Shown: positions 11,399 through 23,594 of the stretch, piece after piece
How the letters are laid out: every line of letters starts with the position of its first letter
Numbering within the stretch: the stretch's first letter is position 1
From: Styela clava
Lineage: Eukaryota; Chordata; Ascidiacea; Stolidobranchia; Styelidae
Length of the DNA stretch: 64,000 nucleotides
Assembly: GCF_964204865.1 (NCBI RefSeq)
Contig: NC_135259.1
Coordinates: 17,370,974-17,434,973 of the forward strand
Direction of reading: 5' to 3'
Translations under genes and position numbers: made by a program
Notes under the pieces: generated by a model
The model's database searches: none
Told to the model about the DNA's origin: nothing
The model's input: the letters and a program-made list of their open reading frames with translations, nothing else

Positions 11399-11852
11399 GG
11401 CTTGTCCACGGGAATGGGATTCCCATGGGAAACGTCCCATAGGATGGGACAGCACACATTTGTATTTCCCATGGGACACGTGGGACACAAAAACCGTATG
11501 ATTTTCAGGGAAAGGATGGTAAAACATTTCGTTATGAACTCCGTGTCCATATATTTGAGCATAGCTCTCTTGTTAGTTATTAAGATCAAAATATATTCAG
11601 CCTTAACAATATACTTCGTGAAGGGACTGATGGACACATGCATCCTAGTTATGAATATAAAGTTAACAAAGTCCGTTAATTTTGTTGTGTTACATGTCTC
11701 TTCGTACATGTAGTCCTATTCAGTAGAAGCTAAACCCAAATTTAACAATTTTTATTGAATTTTATTCCAATGGGAATCCCATGGGATGGGACAGGCATAA
11801 TTGCTATGGGATGGGAATGGGACAAAAAAGTATGTCCCATGGACAAGTCTGT
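11399..11852. repeat. Element with inverted ends rich in CCCATGGGA
   Basis: The left side (CTTGTCCACGGGAATGGGAT, then TTCCCATGGGA and GTCCCATAGGATGGGAC) is mirrored on the right (CCAATGGGAATCCCATGGGA, then GTCCCATGGACAAG). The interior is not recognised. Open frames inside it on both strands show no family resemblance. Confidence 0.4.
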
Positions 11853-12195
11853 GTATTTCACATCAATTAGTAGTGTATTATTAAATGTGGATAGAATAAG
11901 AGGCCAGACGAATTAGCCCATATAGGCCTACCTGATATTATTTTTGAAAAATTATATTGGTTGTAACGGTACGGCATTTGAAGTTTTGTTTGCAAATATA
12001 TTGTCTGAAATGACCGGAATGACCTCAGTTCTGTGTACGTATCTTTTGCGAAAGTAGCTGACTAGACCTGGTGTATACCATATTGTTGTGCGATTCACTT
12101 ATTTTGTACCCACTCTAACAAGGCTGGCGATCTCACTAATTCTGAAGTTTGTTCAGTTTAAACTTTACCTACAAGAAAATACTTGCTAATTTCAG
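11853..12195. other. Intergenic, no gene seen
   Basis: No feature is recognised between the inverted-repeat element and the end of the first IGFBP-like gene. Confidence 0.4.
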
Positions 12196-12269
12196 TTTAT
12201 TTCCATATTTCTACATAGTGATATTCAAAAATAATTACAAACAGACAGAAAGTAAATTTCATGAAACAT

Positions 12270-14626
12270 TCATTCAGTCTTTTTGCTGCGAAGTTTTTTC
12301 AATAGATCGATGATTTTCTGCCAGTAACTGCAGTAGAACTCAATGATTTTCTGAAAAGTCGAATGGGTAAGAAAAATCAAGAAATATGAAATTACAATAA
12401 ATGAGCCAAATGTTAAACAAGAGTACGTTCTTGTATGTGGACAATTGACACTATGTGTTAGTGCTCTCTCGCTGATATTTGATTTACACGTTGTTTAACC
12501 GTGGCTGATGATTATGTGCAATTAGAGAGTCGGGCCAATCATCGCCTGAGGATGGGTTGTGACTTCTCTGCCATCAAAATACGTACTTTTGAAACGAGGG
12601 TAAATTACGTGTACATCTTCACATGCCCGATATGTTTTGATAACTGAATAAGAGGGCGTGGAACTTTAAAACAATGTTAAATGCGAAATTTTCATAGCAC
12701 ACAGTCAGTGATTCGCATATAAGGCAAAATATGGGCTATGGCTGTTGCGCAACACGTATTTGCCATTGGAACTATGCTCTTAAGTCGTGTTAAATGCGAA
12801 ATCTTTAAGAACTTAACTTTCACAACCCATAACCCAACATAAAGCAAAATATGGTCTATGGTTGTTGTGTGACCCGAATCTCACTTCATACCCTTTCGTT
12901 TCAGACAACAAATTTTGTGCATTGAAGACAAAAAACTATTAAGTCATTCTAGTTGACAATATGGTAGATGATCATGACACGACTTGCCATTTAAAACTGC
13001 TACTTAAAATATATTAGTTTGGGCACTTCAGAAATATGTGCACTAAGATGGCGCAACACATGATAACCCTAACATGGTGGACATACTTCTGGAGCACCTT
13101 AGTTTGTAATTTGAGTTTATAAGTAAAAATATAAGATTCATTATCAAGCACATACAATAAATAGTGGATTCTGGCATTTTCCATATGGCGACGGTTCAGG
13201 TCCAGGCACTGGCTCTAGGTTGAAATCCAGGTCACAGGTAGGTTCGTCCATGGTACATACGAGTGATTTATTCGGGTCGCAAACTCCGAAAACGTCAGAA
13301 CTGCCTCCACATTTTTCACCTCTCTGTTTTGAACATACATCACAGCACCTACGAGTATAATAATTTTTTTTATAATTTTAACAGCGATAAAATGAAAATT
13401 TGAGTATGGTCTATCTATTACTATATTTTTAAGGAGTAATCATAACGTTACGTATGGCTAAAGTGTCAGTTCCGATATTTTTGTTTTCTTGGTTAGATTA
13501 CCATCAAACAGTGTTGCCAACTTGGATTATTTTAATCTAGATTCAGATTATTTTGGTATGATTTAGATGTAAGAAATACCGTTAGATTACTTTGTAGATT
13601 ATTTCAGCATTCATTTAGATATATATAGATTATTTTGACAAATGTTATTTTGCATTGTTATCTAGTGGCAAAGAAGTGAAGTGCTGTTCACCAGTACCTA
13701 GCAGTGGCTATCATTTGTAGATATAGAATAAAAAACAGAAAAGTTTTCCAATCGAAGGTACGGTAATAGTGCTCAAAACAACAAGCTGACAAGGGAGGTT
13801 TGCCAAAATATTGGTATTAATATTATTACTCTGAAAGTTTTAAAGTAGGCCTAGCGTGAACTGAAAGATTTTGTTATGCTAAAATCTGAGGTCAGGAAAT
13901 ACTGTTGTTCACTAATTTTACCCATATAAGAATGTTCAAAGAAACAAGTGGCAAACGATATGACCAGAAATTTCGAAAACAGTGGATAATAAAGGATGAT
14001 TTGCTGAAAGACAGAAAGAGTGGAAAGCGCCCATGGCTGCTAATGCATCTAAGGCATTCTGCAAGTTCTGTGAATGTGAAGTCAAAGCAAAATATCAAGA
14101 TTTGAAATAGCAATAATTCAAAACCCAGTCGTGTGTACTGTGTATATATATTATGTATATATATATACATATATTTGCAGCCGTAAGGTGCACCAAAGAC
14201 ATTTGTAGTAGCATGCATGAAAGTAACCGAATTTTAATAAAAACCTACAATTTGTAAGCGATTCAGTATGTACATATATGTATATATAACTATATGTCGC
14301 ATATAATTTTTCTGCATAAAATTGACAATTTTCTAATAGTAATGCAATATCTAAAAATATATGCAGCATCACCAATACCCTGTAATAGGACTAAATGAAT
14401 ATATCTGTTTGCCGTTCTCAAGTATTTAAATGTAACTATAATAGATTCAAAACAGCTTATCCTGAACAAAAAATACATACCCACACTCATCCTTCACCAC
14501 CGTGACACCTTTTGGGCATGGAACATCGGGACATTCGTTGTCCCCGCATGGAATACAAGACAGTGAATTTGCTGTTGCGGCAAGGAGGCAGAGCAAATAC
14601 AAAGTAGCTAGTGTTACCGGCGCCAT
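12270..14626 (-). CDS. Secreted IGFBP-domain-like protein 1 (three exons)
   Basis: Coding exons 14481-14626, 13156-13348 and 12270-12350 join in phase with GT-AG introns to give about 139 aa. Exon 1 encodes a signal peptide (MAPVTLATLYLLCLLAATA) and the first cysteines (LSCIPCGDNECPD, then VVKDECG). Exon 2 continues with CGCCDVCSKQRGEKCGG, which carries the GCGCCxxC-type signature of the N-terminal insulin-like growth factor binding protein domain, then further Cys pairs ending YGKCQNP. Exon 3 encodes a basic amphipathic tail (KIIEFYCSYWQKIIDLL, then KKLRSKKTE). The protein resembles single-IGFBP-domain proteins of invertebrates. Ligand binding is not shown. A minus-strand polyadenylation signal is likely at 12196-12201. 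A close paralogue follows at 16818-20839. Confidence 0.85.
12673..12880. repeat. Two diverged direct repeats in intergenic DNA
   Basis: Blocks TTAAATGCGAAAT and GCAAAATATGG(G/T)CTATGG appear twice in the same order about 110-120 bp apart, within intron 2 of the first IGFBP-like gene. No coding capacity is seen. Confidence 0.45.
13020..13106. mobile_element. Short inverted-repeat element, family A-related
   Basis: The left end is CACTTCAGAAATATGTGCAC and the right end is GGACATACTTCTGGAGCACC, imperfectly inverted. The interior holds GATGGCGCAACA and ATAACCCTAAC. It is related to the copies at 21067-21193, 37265-37352 and 52893-53003. Confidence 0.55.
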
Positions 14627-16013
14627 GATGCGTTTAAATTAGGATAGAGTAAAACTCGAAATAAAATTACTGCCCTTAGACGAAAATAAAATACGATAAC
14701 AAAATTGTGCTAACGGAATGACTTTGGTAGAAGTGATGAATAACATGGACATGATAGAATCTGGTATTAAATTTGTTTTGTCAACGGGCAGAAATATTTA
14801 GAATTAATTACTTATTATAACTGATTTATTTGTAAATATTGTATAAATGTTTCTTCAAAATTTTTAATTCGAACTGATTAATGGCGCAAAAGATTAAGTC
14901 TCCGGATTTGAGTGCTTTATTACTAGGCCTGACACTAACCTATAAGTCAGAACTTCTAAGACGAGAAAAAAATCGAGATACGGTTTGCTACAATAAAGAG
15001 TCACATTACCGACTTCCTGGGCTCTAGCTGTTTGCTTTTCGTAAATTAAGACATGACTTTCAGTCCAGTTGTGATAAAACTAACCGTTGTGAATTTTTTG
15101 AAGTCTAGAAAATTTGTACGTCAAGGATAAAATTTTATTTCTAGATGTTTCCTCACACAAATTATAAAAACACTGCGACGCAGTTGTGAACGATCTTTAA
15201 AAATTTACTAAAAATTATACATCCTGAACAATTATTCTTTCCAAAACCGCAGGTATACTTTTCACATACTTCCTTTACTTCATACTGATTATATGTTAAG
15301 ATATATCTCAGTGCCGTTTCATTTACGATAATTATTTCTTAAATTAAACAATCCGCGACTAACGCAGGGTGGTAGCAAGAGGTACAGGAACGTATCTCAT
15401 GTTGCCACGGGCAATGGAAATGTGTCGTGTTCTATTTTTGAATTAATTTAAACTATCTTTTTGCCGAGTTCACACTTTTTTGTCGCGCATGAATGATGGA
15501 GGGTCTTCGCGTCTTTTTACCAGTTTAAATTTTCATACCGGATACCAAAATAATCTTTAAAAATCTAATATGTATATAAACAGTGGCGTATCTACGTAAC
15601 ATTACGCCCTTGGCAAAGTTAAAAATCTCCTTTACATTTCAGTAAACCATCGCGAACTCACAGCACTATACCCCACTACAATTTGACTAATGTATGTCAC
15701 TAGTCACTACGTGAGCTACATTAGCATTGCGCCATTTAGATATCGTTATAGCATAACTTCCAAAACGACAATTATAACTCTTGTCGTCAGCTCAGGCTCA
15801 ATACCACCACTGGGTGTACCATATCTACATTGCTCTCCGTTTTTCTTGCTATCGCATGTAATTTCAACTTCACAAAAAAAGAAATTGATGGGACCCCGTG
15901 CCGTCGCAGTGTCTCAGAAACAACTATCTACAAAGTTGCAAATTGCAAAAGTGTCGAATCCACATACGGATTTTATTGGATCTCAGCTCTAGGAGACAGC
16001 TAGACCCTCTAGT
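14627..16013. other. Intergenic, between the IGFBP-like paralogues
   Basis: This should contain the promoter of IGFBP-like gene 1, just above 14626. An open frame at 15690-15992 has no recognisable domain and I do not call it a gene. Confidence 0.4.
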
Positions 16014-16312
16014 CACAGTGATTCTCAAAGAGTTGGGCGCGCTCTACAAGAGGGCGTAAACAATTTTTTGAGGAAGCGTGAAGCCAATTCAAAATAAAAA
16101 TATTTGTTAGATTTGATCTTGCCCCTTATTTTGAATAATTACTTTTTTTTTATTTTGGATCTTTACGTTCCATCCTCGTGTTTTTAACGTGTTTTTGAAT
16201 AAAACATACTTTCGCCTTACTACCTGTTGTTTGCAGCTTACTGTTAGTTATAGTTACTTTGGGGTGTGACGTGAGACTTGCGGTTTAAAAAGTTTGATAA
16301 CCACTGTTCTAG
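16014..16312. mobile_element. hAT-like non-autonomous element
   Basis: The ends resemble the imperfect inverted repeats common in hAT MITEs: GTGATTCTCAAAGAGTTGG at the left and GATAACCACTG at the right. Internal blocks (GAGGGCGTAAACAATTTTTTG, GTTCCATCC) are shared with copies at 26036-26343 and 42989-43293. Confidence 0.6.
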
Positions 16313-16817
16313 TCAGTTCTATAACCCGCTTGCCTAATCACGCACGCTGCCGTTATAGATCCACAAGTTTCTGTGGATGGTCATGAGTTGCTTGAGTAGG
16401 GGCCTCAACCATCATCCTCGGAGATCCGGGACGCCTATCGGCATGTTTAATTTTAATTCCGACTGCGGAACAGCAAAATATCGATTACAAAATCCGTTAT
16501 GTTATTTCACGTCATTCTGTTTCATATTATGTATGTTTCAATTCTCATTTATAGGTGAGATATCCAACTCAAAACGTTTAAAATATAAACATTTGGCGTA
16601 TACTTCTAGACCAAAGAAACGTCAACCGCAATACTATAAATTTACGGCCACGGTGGTAAAGATAGTGATCGGCACGAACTATACATACCCAGCCCGACAA
16701 AACCATCAAAAATGTACGCTTCTACAACTATACTTTATTTTTACTGTAATTCAGAATTCTAAGGACGAAATATATGATCCACAAACAATACAAAATATTT
16801 GAGAGCAGATGTTGTAA

Positions 16818-19800
16818 TCAATCTCGAAGTCCTTTCAGTAGTGCGAGAAGTTTCCTCCAGTAATTGCAGTAAAACTCGATGATTTTCTGAAACAAATACA
16901 TTTTTATAAATAAACAAAGTCATGACTCGAACACAAACGTGTCCATGTAGCGATCATATGCGTTGATACGAGGAAGGAATACAGTTACACAAATTTGGGC
17001 TTTTACTAAAACACAGCAGCTATCAGCATCAGTAGTGTATATACATATGTATCTATGTATGTAATTGGAAAAAATATTTTGAAGCAATTAAATTACTTTT
17101 GAATCCCGTTCTAAATACAAGGTGTCCAAAAAGTTTCGCCCGATCACGAAGTCTTTAAAACCGAATGATAATTTTTTTTAATTGCAAAAAGATTTATAGT
17201 CAACCTGTATTGAATAGGATGATATAGATGTTGGATGTTGCAGTTCTCATTCATCATACAATAAAATTTATTTAAATTTACATTTGTTATTTCCATAAAA
17301 TCGGGCGAAACTTTTTGGACACCTTGTATTTGTAACGCATGCATGCAACATCGTAGCTTCAGAAAATAATATAAAGAACAGAACTGTACTAAAAGCTTCA
17401 GTTAATACTAGCAATGAATGTTTAAATGCCATGTTCAGGTCAACTATCTCGCGTTACACCCATTATCGCGTTACCTATAAGGAGACTAGCGGTTTTATAT
17501 CCAATGTCAAGTTTATATGAAGTGCTTTGGCACTGTATTTAATATCTAAGGAAAGAAGACATTTTTTAGCGCATCCCATGATAAAGATGGCATTGTTAAT
17601 GGGATGATATTATCATGAAACGCCACTTACCACAATAAGCGAGTTCTGGCATGTACCGTCGGCGTTTACGTCATCGATAGGTGGGTTTTCATCGTCGTCG
17701 TCGTAACTGAGATCGCAGATTGGATCTTTCTTTTGGCAAACAAGATTTTTATTTGTGTCGCACTTGCCTTTTGTTCCGAAGGGACCCCCGCATTTCTCGC
17801 CTCTCTGTTTCGAGCATACGTAACAGCATCTAAACGATACAGCAGTGTTGGATTGAAAATTGTACATTACGTCGTAGCTAAGTATGCGTGTAGAAAGGGC
17901 AGGTGGCCTATCTGGTAGTGCTATATACATCGAGTCTAATCATTGTAACGAAAAATTGATTTTGATTGTTAACAGGAGCATGTAAATGAAAAAAAAAACG
18001 AAGCAGAGAAGATGTGTGGTGGCTCCTTGTTTTCGTATTGTTTGCTAGGAAGCACAATTTATAGGAAATTGATTTTTACTTGTGCCCGAGTATCCAAATG
18101 CCAACTTCTCCTAGATTTCTGTTGTAGAAGTGAACAAACGAAAGACTGGTTATAAATTTGAATTTTTGCATTTACCAGGCAGTGTAAACCCATCCGAATT
18201 ATATGGCGATATGCTATAAGTAAAGTTCTAAACTTTATCTCAAATAAATTGCTAAAGGGCAGAGTCCTCATATGAAGAACAGTAACATACCACGTACCAA
18301 CCGCTGAAATCCTCAACCGCAAATACCTCGCAATTTTTATTATCTTTCTGATAAACTATTATGGTAAAGTAAAACCACATCCCGGGTAGCATGAGATACA
18401 TCTCAACCTTCAATCGCCTGTGGCAACGTTAAGTAAACTATACTTTAACAGTATGATTTTCACGGAGAAATTGCCTTTAAGTTGCTTTCACCGAAGAGAA
18501 TTTATAACCTCGAATACGAAAGTACTTAGAAGGCTTATGTCGATATATGTCGAAAATTTAAAACATATAATACTCGATATATAAAAAATTTCTGTTTAGA
18601 TTTGTTTGTTGATCTGAAACTTTAATGGATTGAAAAATCAAGTTACTTTAAACAACTAAGTTTTAAGGCTCAAAGCCATCTTCATTATACTCATATGTCC
18701 GTATGAATTCATGTCGAGATTGGGGTATGACTGCTTGCTTGCTTGTTCGCCTCTATTTATCAATTAAACAAAAATATATTTAATCGCGGCGAACGAACCT
18801 TGAGCATTGACGATTAACGTATCGAGCCTTCGTGGCCGAAAAGTCCGTCTGAGAACGTCTGTGCGCCGAAACCGTCTAGAAGCCCACCAACCTGGTTAAT
18901 AATGAGCTGGTTGATTGCAACTGGATGTTAGAAGAACATACTAAACTTTCCATAGAGCGTCTTTATCAAAATCATAACTACGTGTTATTTCAAATAACTA
19001 CGTTTTAATTACAGTATTAATTGAAATATTACATTATGAGCCTCATCATTTAACTTGAGCTAATCCCTCCGGGCAGCGCAGTTTAATATAAACGAATAGA
19101 GTCTTACGTTATTAAAATATCTTTGATCGCTTTATCGTAATCTTGTTGACAATGTTGTTTTATGGTGGGGTCATCAATAAGTAGGTCTCTCGTTTTTCGA
19201 GTATTTCAACGATTTTCTCTCTATTTAGCCCAGCCTATAAATTACCTTTAGTAAAAATACAGGAGAGCTATGCTCAAATATATGGACACGTTTGAAGTAA
19301 ATGAAAGTAATAGCCTTCTAAAACAATTTTCATCTTCAAGCACTGAAAATTTCAGAGCAATTGGTCCATTAATTAAAAGAAAAGCGATTTTTAAGGATTA
19401 GTTAACTTCACGCCGACGTTCGATGGCACGTGATCATGCGTCTGCAGAACGTTCGGTGACGTCATAGCAAACAAAAACAAATCTCACAGAGCCAACAGAA
19501 ATATTTGAAATAAATAAAAGTAATAGCCTTCTGGAGAAAATTTGTATCTGTAACCACTGAAAATTTTAGAGCAATTCGTTCAGCAATCAAAGAGAAAAGC
19601 GACTTTTCAGATTTTCCACTAGGTGTCCAAAAAGTGCCAAATAACAACAACAACATAATATTGAAACGATCGCTATGTCCACTACGTGTCCAATAAAAAT
19701 ACGACTTCATAACGGAAGCATTTACTTCGGGTTCGACGTTGAAAAATAAATGCCCATTAAAACGCAAGTCCTCCGCCTAAACTACTAGGTCCCAGTTAGT

Positions 19801-20839
19801 TACTATTTGAGTGTATATCGCAAATTTTTTCAATCGTGTCGTTACCACTATTTTTTGTCAGGACGTTCTATAATCTATATAACCGAAGGTTGCGATATTA
19901 GAGCATTTATCGGTTATTAATAGTTTCAAAATTTATTTCCGTTTTATAAACACCTAACGTAAACAACATAAGCTTCTTTTGTACAAAGCCCCCCCCCCCC
20001 CCCCCCCCCCCAAAAAAAGAAAAAACACGCCTGTCCATGTATCTAAAACAGATGCCTAGCCAACTAATTCCGTACCCGACATGGACTGGTAATCGGGCGA
20101 GAGGCGGTGCTTTGCCATATGATTAAGCCGTTTTATCGACTTTCCTCTCTCCTGTGATAAATATGAAAATCCTATCCTATGTAAAAAAAACTTGATTATT
20201 CCATGATTTTTATTTCGTTCCCTAAATCTAAACAACAACAAAAATGCAATACCTTAATTATCGAAGCAAGGTGATGCATGCGCATTTTAAGTTAAATTTG
20301 AGATCTGTAAATGCGGTTTTTAATGAGAGATTTTTCAACGACAAAAATTATGTTGATATTAAGTATATATTCAGAAATCGATGTTTGGCTTTAAATTTCT
20401 CTATCTGCATTGAGTTTTTGGGAGATTAGGTAATAAAATATTAATACAATACGGGGCGCTTCAGTAGTATGTGTACTAATATGAAGGCAACTCTTTTTTT
20501 TTCACCTTCTCTACATCAAGTTGTGTAAAGGCACTGAAGCTTATGGTCAGAGGGTATAATCACTTGGCTAACACAAACAGTCCCCGAACTCGTAATAGAA
20601 CTAAAATAAGGAAAATCGGAATAAAATTATGGCCTAACCCTAACCTGGTACACATACTACGGGATTAACCCAATACTGAACGGTACTTACGCACAAGCGT
20701 CTTTAACTAGAGTAACACCTTTACCGCAATCCAGCTCTTCTTCCGTTTGGCATTCGACCTGGCCGCAAGGCAGGCAACTCAACGCGTTGGCCGTAGAAAA
20801 GAAGACGCCGATAATAAGTACTATGAAGCACAACTTCAT
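16818..20839 (-). CDS. Secreted IGFBP-domain-like protein 2 (three exons), paralogue of the gene at 12270-14626
   Basis: Coding exons 20691-20839, 17631-17829 and 16818-16886 join in phase, about 138 aa. Exon 1 encodes a signal peptide (MKLCFIVLIIGVFFSTANA) then LSCLPCGQVECQTEEE. Exon 2 gives CCYVCSKQRGEKCGG and an acidic DDDDENPPIDDV stretch ending DGTCQNS. Exon 3 gives the amphipathic tail KIIEFYCNYWRKLLALL, then KGLRD. The family's CGCC motif reads CACC here. Exon structure, intron phases (2 and 0) and the tail exon are identical in plan to the upstream paralogue, so the pair arose by tandem duplication. Intron 1 is about 2.9 kb and carries transposon remnants. A minus-strand polyadenylation signal is likely at 16734-16739. 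Confidence 0.84.
17118..17326. mobile_element. Tc1/mariner-type MITE with perfect 27-bp inverted ends
   Basis: The 209-bp element begins CAAGGTGTCCAAAAAGTTTC and ends with the exact inverse. The perfect terminal repeat is 27 bp (17118-17144 and 17300-17326). It is flanked by TA on both sides (17116-17117 and 17327-17328), the target duplication expected for Tc1/mariner elements. It sits in intron 2 of IGFBP-like gene 2, and perfect ends suggest recent activity. Confidence 0.85.
19255..19650. repeat. Dispersed repeat with two internal copies
   Basis: The blocks AAGTAATAGCCTTCT, CACTGAAAATTT(C/T)AGAGCAATT and GAAAAGCGA occur twice in order here. They occur again in diverged form at about 22430-22560. 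It lies inside intron 1 of IGFBP-like gene 2. The class is not known. Confidence 0.45.
19989..20011. repeat. Poly(C) tract of about 23 bases
   Basis: An uninterrupted C run is followed by an A-rich run. The minus strand is an equally long G run that could form a quadruplex. Its exact length is likely to be unreliable in an assembly. Confidence 0.8.
20452..20665 (+). mobile_element. Family A element next to exon 1 of IGFBP-like gene 2
   Basis: It begins GGGGCGCTTCAGTAGTATGT and ends CCTGGTACACATACTACGGG. It contains TAACACAAACAGTCCCCGAA and the CCTAACCCTAACCT block. It lies in intron 1, about 25 bp downstream of the exon 1 splice donor. Confidence 0.75.
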
Positions 20840-21003
20840 CTCGTTCGTTCGGTTCACTTGAGGGTTCAGTATAGTAATAAGATCCCTAGAAGAAAATATA
20901 TATTACGATTATGGATAAGAATCTGTGTACTTTGAATCTACGGGGAACAGAGAGTACGAAACTAAAATGGAGCCTAGAAAAAATTTGGAAACTTATTTAT
21001 ATA

Positions 21004-21285
21004 CAGGGTGTTCATATACACCTCTTACAATTTCAGTTCGACAAGGAAGTCAGTTCTCCATATATCTTTACCAGAAGTGTGCTCCGGAAGTATTCGTACT
21101 AAAATGAAACACAACCCGAACAACCCTAACCTGGTACACATACTATGTTCAGGTTGTGCGCCATCTTGGTACGAATACTTCGGGAGCACCAATTTTAAAT
21201 TCATTTATTACGCACGTATGGTTGATTCAAAAACTATAAATTTTATTTAAAATTTAAATATTTTAAGACTTTTATAAACACCTCG
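21004..21285. mobile_element. Mariner-like MITE (family C) interrupted by another element
   Basis: The left end is CAGGGTGTTCATATACACCT and the right end is AGACTTTTATAAACACCTCG, as in copies at 24386-24594, 32919-33121 and 41134-41345. The centre is occupied by a family A-related palindromic element at 21067-21193. Confidence 0.6.
21067..21193. mobile_element. Palindromic family A-related element nested in a family C MITE
   Basis: The ends are GTGCTCCGGAAGTATTCGTAC and GTACGAATACTTCGGGAGCA, an inverted pair of about 20 bp. The interior contains CCCTAACCTGGTACACATAC and GTTGTGCGCCATCTTGG. Close relatives are at 37265-37352 and 52893-53003. Confidence 0.65.
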
Positions 21286-23551
21286 TATTTTATAATGCTA
21301 TGTACCCTCCTTTACAAAATACAAATTTTTCAAAATATCGCTGTTTTTGAATTTTAAACTCAAGTCACACCTAATTACGACTACATATGAAATGCTAAAC
21401 AACCTAATTCATAATACAATAACGTTCGAGTCTATCTGTTTTAACGGTGTCCCGCCAGTCTGCATTGAGCTTGTTATATAAAGCTAGTATCAACTGAAGT
21501 GTTCAGTACAGTTCTATTCTTTATATTGCTTTCTGAAGCTACGCTCTTGTATATAAATACATGCGTTGCAAATCTTTAGAACGACATTTAATATTTAAAT
21601 TGAGTGCTTACAGATATATTTATTAATTCCTTACATATATATGATTCTTTTTATATTTTTCGATATTAACATTTTATATAACATATTTTAATGTCAAGTG
21701 AATTAATTTTCAAATTATTAAACTCCCGATATGTTGATGAAGTAATTACTTCATCCATCTCCATTTTAGAAACTACAAAGTCCACGGAATGTTCAAATCT
21801 CCTCTACGGCGACGTGGCTTGACTAAAACTGAGATGTTAATGATGATCTGAATCTCTATTACAATATTTCAAAAATCGCCTACGGCCGTTCAATATTTTT
21901 TAACAAGTACCAGTCACCATCACCCACAGTCAATCTTTCAATACAAAAACATAGTCTTCGGCCTTAATGTTGTTTGGAATATCATCCTTCAAACCTCATT
22001 ATCCGATCTTTTACAGTTCATATGATCTTTGCTATTACAAAACTAGTTGAAATTACCATGAAATCTTGTTTAGTAACAAAGCGACAACTAAATAAAAAAC
22101 TAAGTATGTTTTCAAATTTTGTTCTAGGATTTTATTTCTTGTAAAATGCCATTTTTCATAAAAATCAAAGGCCTATGAATTGGAATTGCTATGCTTAATT
22201 AAATTAATAAATTAGTCGTGTATATACAAAATTGAAAGCATGAAAAGGGTCGAATGGACACGAAAGGCAAAACAAAGTAGTATTAAATCATTTACAGTCA
22301 CGATTTCTCTGATTCCGTTCTCGCTGATCACCTGATCGCTAAAATACCATTGCGGAACTGCCACACGGTGCGCAAATTTTAATTCCGATGATGTCATCAT
22401 GAAAAAATTGATTGGGAAAATAGAATACCACAGAGCCGACAGATATTTGTGAAATGAATAAAATCATTAGCCTTGTAAGCACAATACAATCTTTAATACC
22501 TGAAAATTGTAATTGGTCTACTTGTTAAAGAGAAAAGCGATTTCTTTTTCACATCAACATGAAGAAGAAAATCGAGAATAACAACAACATATTTACCGAA
22601 TGAACCAAAGATCCATTTTGTGTCCAACAATGCTACACTAAGAAAAACATGACAAATTATATTTAAAAGGTTATCAGGCATGAATGAGTTGAACTATCGC
22701 GTCATAGTAGGATGACATTGCTTCCTGAAGAAATGAAATCATCACCAAATCGTTAACGCAATTGTGACGCTTTAAATAACAAACGGATATGATTATTAGG
22801 ACACAAAGGCAGATTCGACAGGCATGTACATACAAAATAGCTAAGGATAGAAATCGGGAAACCAATATTAGCAGAATATACGTAGTTTACAGCTACTCTT
22901 CAAATATTCGCACTTGAAAGCCAATGGGGTCCTAAAGGATCGACGAAATGTATTTACCGTAGTTTTAGTTGAATATACAATTACGGGCATGTACTGATGA
23001 CCCTTCTCGGTTATGTCGACGTATTACACGTTTAGTTGAAAAGTTTTGAAGCCTAATACCTAAATCGTCGATCTGCCACTGTGATAATCGCTATCCAGGG
23101 TAACTGAAACATTTAATTTAAATTGCAAAGTGAGGTCGGACCGATTTAGATGAACTAATTCACTGCCCATTAACGGTTAGAATGGAAACTACGAAATACC
23201 AGAAACAAGTAATATCTCGCACTAATTTTCTTGTCTCATTGCCCCGCCGTTACGACAAGGTCAGAATGCCATTTTCAAACGTTTTGAAGCTTCAAGGTAT
23301 TCAAAAATAAACATCCCAATCATTCATGTATATATGTGTGTATAGGCTTCATAAAATTTCATGTTCTTTTATTTTTTTCATACTATACATCTTTAAAATC
23401 ACTACAGCAGTAAAACTTTCCAGTGATTTTCAAGGCGCATTATCTTTGTGTGTATGTGGATAAAGTAACATGACAAAAACCAAACAAAAAAAAAATTGAG
23501 CATATTTCATATATAATAAAAAAATGATATGGATATATTACGTCATCACTT

Positions 23552-23573
23552 ACATGACGTCACATATAAATGC
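23552..23573 (+). promoter_or_regulatory. CRE-like site and TATA-like box
   Basis: A palindromic TGACGTCA (the cAMP-response-element consensus) is followed closely by CATATAAAT. They lie just upstream of the first recognised exon of the receptor gene. They could mark a promoter, but that exon's reading frame has no ATG downstream of them, so the signal may be fortuitous or drive an alternative transcript. Confidence 0.3.
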
Positions 23574-23594
23574 ACAAAAGGAGTATCATGTCAG

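Larger units (their letters stand above)
20840..23594. other. Intergenic between divergent genes; several repeats, no gene called
   Basis: This region should contain the promoter of IGFBP-like gene 2 and the missing 5' exons and promoter of the receptor gene that starts by 23595. Apart from the elements at 21004-21285 and a diverged repeat at about 22300-22630, no coding exon with a signal peptide was recognised. Confidence 0.4.

Noticed and set aside
11312-11713. Overlapping frames of 127-133 residues on both strands
   Set aside because: They lie in a repeat with CCCATGGGA inverted ends; no recognisable domain.
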